This document shows, one piece after another, positions 5,994-8,183 of a stretch of DNA of 8,183 nucleotides (positions are counted from its first letter, which is position 1; every line of letters starts with the position of its first letter). The notes beneath the pieces are model-generated. The model saw only the letters and a program-made list of their open reading frames with translations, was not told the origin of the DNA and searched no databases. Origin of the DNA: Candidatus Mesolinea sp. (GTDB lineage: Bacteria > Chloroflexota > Anaerolineae > Anaerolineales > Anaerolineaceae); assembly GCA_003445715.1 (NCBI GenBank), contig DMCS01000113.1, positions 12,181 through 20,363 on the forward strand, in the 5' to 3' direction. A program made the translations under genes and the position numbers.

Positions 5994-6800
5994 TCAGGCA
6001 AAAGTTAACACCAAGTAATAGCCTAACATCATCGCCCATAGCCAGGTGTCGGCGCGGTCTAAGATGCCGCCATGCCCAGGGATGAGCGTGCCACTATCCT
6101 TCACGCCAGCCGCCCGCTTGAGCATGCTGATAAAGAGATCGCCAAGGGGTGTAACCAGCGCCAACACCAACCCCATCACTGCCCCTTCCCAGAGGGCTAA
6201 CTCCGGCAGCACTAACCGTAAAGCAAGGCTTAGTATTAGCCCGCTGCCGACCCCGAAAATTACTCCGCCAAGGTAGCCCTCCCAGGTTTTGCGGGGGCTC
6301 AAGCGCAGGCTCATCTTATGCCTGCCCCACTTTGCGCCAAAAATATACCCGCCCAGGTCCGCCATCCATACCAGCGCGAGCGTAACCATCACCCACCAAT
6401 TGCCCTTAGGCAGCGCCGCCAGAGAAAGGAAATACCCGCCTAACCAGCCTAAATAGAGGATGCCTGAGACGTGCAGCCCAAAGGTCAGCACGGATTGCGC
6501 TTCCACTTTATCGTAGCGAATCAGGCTAAAAATTGCCGAAGCCCCAAGGATCACCAGCAAAGCTATATCGCTGCCTGCAAAGCCGTTTACTTGCCGCAAG
6601 ATGAGCAGCAGTTCCACGCCGGCAAGCATCAGCGGGAAAGAAACGTCATAGCCCATGGTTTTAAGCAGCCGCCAGTATTCCCACGTGCCAATGCCCAACA
6701 TCACCAAGATGAAAATAAAATAAACGAGACCGCCCAGCCACGAGATAAGCAGCAAGAGCGGCACAAAAACTAGAGCGGACTTAACGCGCACGCTTAACAT
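5994..6800 (-). CDS. cdsA: Phosphatidate cytidylyltransferase (CDP-diacylglycerol synthase)
   Basis: A 268-residue integral membrane enzyme that makes CDP-diacylglycerol from phosphatidic acid and CTP, the branch point to phosphatidylglycerol, phosphatidylinositol and related phospholipids. Several hydrophobic segments run through the protein from the N-terminal VFVPLLLLISWLGGLVYFIF. Family landmarks are WMADLGGYIFGAKWG (145-159), LSPRKTWEG (167-175), TPLGD (217-221) and the signature spanning residues 225-251, with KRAAGVKDSG (228-237) and PGHGGILDRAD (241-251). DRAD replaces the more usual DRxDS pattern slightly, but both Asp residues are kept. The gap from uppS is only nine bases (AGTTCTCTT) and has no ribosome-binding sequence, so translation probably depends on coupling to uppS. 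The last 34 codons are duplicated at 4804-4906. dxr, the frequent next gene in this cluster, does not follow. Confidence 0.93.
   Translation of the reverse strand: MLSVRVKSALVFVPLLLLISWLGGLVYFIFILVMLGIGTWEYWRLLKTMGYDVSFPLMLAGVELLLILRQVNGFAGSDIALLVILGASAIFSLIRYDKVEAQSVLTFGLHVSGILYLGWLGGYFLSLAALPKGNWWVMVTLALVWMADLGGYIFGAKWGRHKMSLRLSPRKTWEGYLGGVIFGVGSGLILSLALRLVLPELALWEGAVMGLVLALVTPLGDLFISMLKRAAGVKDSGTLIPGHGGILDRADTWLWAMMLGYYLVLTFA
6016..6118 (-). repeat. Direct repeat, copy 2 (within intact cdsA)
   Basis: This is the copy inside the functional cdsA, 100/103 identical to 4804-4906. It ends three codons after the shared GYY. The DNA between the two copies is 1109 bases (4907-6015). Confidence 0.95.
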
Positions 6801-6809
6801 AAGAGAACT

Positions 6810-7526
6810 TTAGGATTGGCTCAGCCCGCCAAAGCGGCGGTCACGCCGGCTGTATTCCACGAGCATCTGCCAAAAGACATCTTCGTCGAAATCCGGCCAA
6901 TAAGTTTCGGGGAAGACCCACTCAGCATACGCGCTCTGCCAGATGAGAAAGTTGCTCGTGCGCATTTCGCCGCTGGTGCGGATAACGAGATCTGGGTCGG
7001 GAATGCCAGCAGTATACAGGTTCTGGCTGATGAGCTCCTCGGTCACCTCTTCTGGCGGGACACTCGAAGCAACGATCTTACGCACCGCTTGGGTAATCTC
7101 ATCCCTGCCGCCATAATCTAAGCCCAATTGCACGGTGATAGCTGTGTTATTTTTGGTCAATTCGATAGCATCTTCGATTTTTTTGAGCAGCTCTCGTCCG
7201 AGGCGTTCTCGGTGGCCAATGTGCAAAATACGCACACCTTCTTTATTCAAATTGTTCACTTCTCTATCGATAAAGATGGAGAGCAAGTTCATAATCCCGC
7301 TAACTTCATCCTGCGGGCGCTTCCAGTTCTCGGTGGAGAAGGCGTAAAAAGTTAGGTATTTGATGCCAAACTTCTTAGCTGCTAAGACCGTTGGCTTGAC
7401 GTTCTCCACGCCAGCTTTATGCCCAGCTAAGCGCGGTAGCCCGCGTTGGGTTGCCCAGCGGCCATTGCCATCCATGATCAATCCCACATGGGTGGGGATT
7501 TTTATATTTTGATTTTCTGCTGTCAT
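6810..7526 (-). CDS. uppS: Isoprenyl (undecaprenyl) diphosphate synthase
   Basis: A 238-residue cytosolic cis-prenyltransferase that extends farnesyl diphosphate with isopentenyl diphosphate to give the C55 carrier lipid precursor for peptidoglycan and other wall polymers. The catalytic P-loop HVGLIMDGNGRWA (13-25) carries Asp19. FYAFSTENWKRP (60-71) is the conserved flexible-loop region. LDYGGRDEI (136-144) and the hallmark DLVIRTSGEMRTSNFLIWQ (179-197) bind pyrophosphate and IPP, and AYAEWVFPETYWPDF (199-213) is typical of bacterial UppS. Product length is inferred from the family, not read from the sequence. It begins three bases after the frr stop, with only a weak AGGAT before the ATG, so it is translated from the frr transcript. 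Length and motifs are complete. Confidence 0.95.
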   Translation of the reverse strand: MTAENQNIKIPTHVGLIMDGNGRWATQRGLPRLAGHKAGVENVKPTVLAAKKFGIKYLTFYAFSTENWKRPQDEVSGIMNLLSIFIDREVNNLNKEGVRILHIGHRERLGRELLKKIEDAIELTKNNTAITVQLGLDYGGRDEITQAVRKIVASSVPPEEVTEELISQNLYTAGIPDPDLVIRTSGEMRTSNFLIWQSAYAEWVFPETYWPDFDEDVFWQMLVEYSRRDRRFGGLSQS

Positions 7527-7529
7527 ATC

Positions 7530-8087
7530 CTATATCTCGAGGATTTCTTTTTCTTTGCGCTCGCCGATCTGTTCAATCTTCTCCATCATTAGATTAGTGA
7601 GCTCCTGCAATTCGTCCTCCGCCTGTTTTTCCTCATCCTCGGAAATTTCTTTTTCCTTTTCAAGCTCTCTGAGATTCTTGATGACTTCCCGGCGGATGTT
7701 GCGGACGGCAACGCGGCATTCTTCAAGGCGGGCATTGACTACCTTCACCAGTTCACGCCGGCGCTCTTCGGTGAGTACTGGTAGATTCAGACGAATAGAC
7801 CTGCCATCATTATTCGGGGTCAATCCTAAACCCGATGCCAAGATCGCTTTTTCAATCGCTTTGAGGGAGGTTAAATCAAAAGGCTTGATAAGCAGCTGGC
7901 GCGATTCTGGGACGCTGATAGTCGCCAGTTGAATAAGCGGCAAGGTGGAGCCATAATATTCCACCGGCAGCTTCTCGACCAGCGCGGGCGAAGCCCGTCC
8001 GGTGCGGATAGCCGTCAGGTCTTCCTCCAGGACGTCGAGCGTCATCTGCATGCGTTGCTCAGCTTCTTTGATTAATTCGGCAATCAT
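7530..8087 (-). CDS. frr: Ribosome recycling factor
   Basis: A 185-residue cytosolic protein, identical in length to E. coli RRF. With EF-G it splits the post-termination ribosome so that it can be reused. The helical-bundle tail and beta-rich domain are both present: LTAIRTGRASPALVEKLPVE (residues 21-40) with the conserved RTGRASP, YYGSTLPLIQLATISVPESR (41-60), IKPFD, and the charged helix VRNIRREVIKNLRELEKE (118 onward) ending in many Glu and Lys residues. The frame stays open upstream to the window edge, but the ATG at 8085-8087 is the start: GGAGGAGG lies just before it, the protein then has the standard length, and the promoter lies between this ATG and the edge. It is the first gene of the frr-uppS-cdsA unit. 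pyrH often precedes frr but is not in the window. Confidence 0.96.
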   Translation of the reverse strand: MIAELIKEAEQRMQMTLDVLEEDLTAIRTGRASPALVEKLPVEYYGSTLPLIQLATISVPESRQLLIKPFDLTSLKAIEKAILASGLGLTPNNDGRSIRLNLPVLTEERRRELVKVVNARLEECRVAVRNIRREVIKNLRELEKEKEISEDEEKQAEDELQELTNLMMEKIEQIGERKEKEILEI

Positions 8088-8091
8088 GTAA

Positions 8092-8099
8092 ACCTCCTC
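8092..8099 (-). promoter_or_regulatory. Strong ribosome-binding site of frr
   Basis: Minus-strand GGAGGAGG, separated by a few bases (TTTAC) from the ATG at 8087, is a close match to the anti-Shine-Dalgarno target. It decides the start against the longer open frame that continues to the window edge. Confidence 0.8.
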
Positions 8100-8145
8100 C
8101 GTTTTAAATCTATTGAACAGTAAGCATAGCTTAACTTCAGTGCAA

Positions 8146-8174
8146 ATTATAGCATTTTTGCTCTGGGTTATCGA
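8146..8174 (-). promoter_or_regulatory. Promoter of the frr-uppS-cdsA operon
   Basis: On the minus strand a perfect TATAAT (8151-8146) is preceded by TGC, making an extended -10 element. A four-of-six -35, TCGATA (8174-8169), lies at the ideal 17-base spacing. Transcription would start near 8139, leaving a leader of about 52 bases before frr. This is the best promoter in the window. Confidence 0.7.
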
Positions 8175-8183
8175 AAAAGTCAC

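Noticed and set aside
4834..6276. Two plus-strand open frames (4834-5094 and 6046-6276) that begin with the same residues, MSARSKMPPCPGM
   Set aside because: They are antisense readings of the duplicated cdsA 3' end. The shared start comes from the DNA repeat, not from a protein family, and neither has a ribosome-binding site.
8088..8183. Upstream extension of frr to a GTG at the window edge
   Set aside because: The added residues match nothing in RRF, would cover the extended -10 promoter, and the ATG at 8087 has an excellent ribosome-binding site and gives the standard length.
1..8183. CRISPR array, tRNA, rRNA or insertion sequence
   Set aside because: No regularly spaced repeats, no tRNA-like cloverleaf or rRNA sequence, and no transposase or terminal inverted repeats were recognised by eye.

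Overview
The window looks like chromosomal DNA of a bacterium, most likely Chloroflexota (Anaerolineae-like). That assignment is inference from gene content: a bacterial NurA/HerA-type pair, a SIMPL-domain lipoprotein and an E. coli-length phosphoglucomutase near frr-uppS-cdsA. No rRNA, tRNA, CRISPR array or transposase was seen.

Layout. (1) 1-1486, minus strand: nurA, followed 8 bases later by the truncated start of a HerA-like ATPase; together they form a DNA-end-processing nuclease/translocase operon. (2) 1487-1667: divergent intergenic region with a TATAAT promoter for nurA, overlapped by a small dyad, and a weaker promoter candidate for the gene on the other side. (3) 1668-2399, plus: a SIMPL-domain lipoprotein ending in a perfect 14-bp hairpin terminator. 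(4) 2578-4221, plus: pgm, alpha-phosphoglucomutase, with all catalytic loops intact. (5) 4222-5993: an AT-rich, gene-poor stretch with two small four-helix membrane proteins of unknown function (minus strand), a decayed 3' end of a second cdsA, and a GC-rich scrap of unidentified coding-like DNA. (6) 5994-8087, minus: the tight operon frr-uppS-cdsA (ribosome recycling, undecaprenyl diphosphate synthesis, CDP-diacylglycerol synthesis), driven by an extended -10 promoter near the right edge.

The most notable observation is a 103-bp direct repeat (4804-4906 and 6016-6118, 100/103 identical) of the cdsA 3' end. All three differences are silent third-position changes, and the remnant carries its own different but plausible C-terminal tail and stop codon. 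The geometry is intact gene, then about 1.1 kb of AT-rich DNA, then a displaced 3' end in the same orientation. This is what results when foreign DNA enters at the 3' end of a gene and restores it. No integrase remains, so duplication followed by decay, or an assembly artefact, must also be considered. In many bacteria dxr and rseP follow cdsA; here that continuation is absent.

The housekeeping genes are ordinary. I see no clearly new multi-gene system; the insertion scar and its two orphan membrane proteins are the parts worth following.
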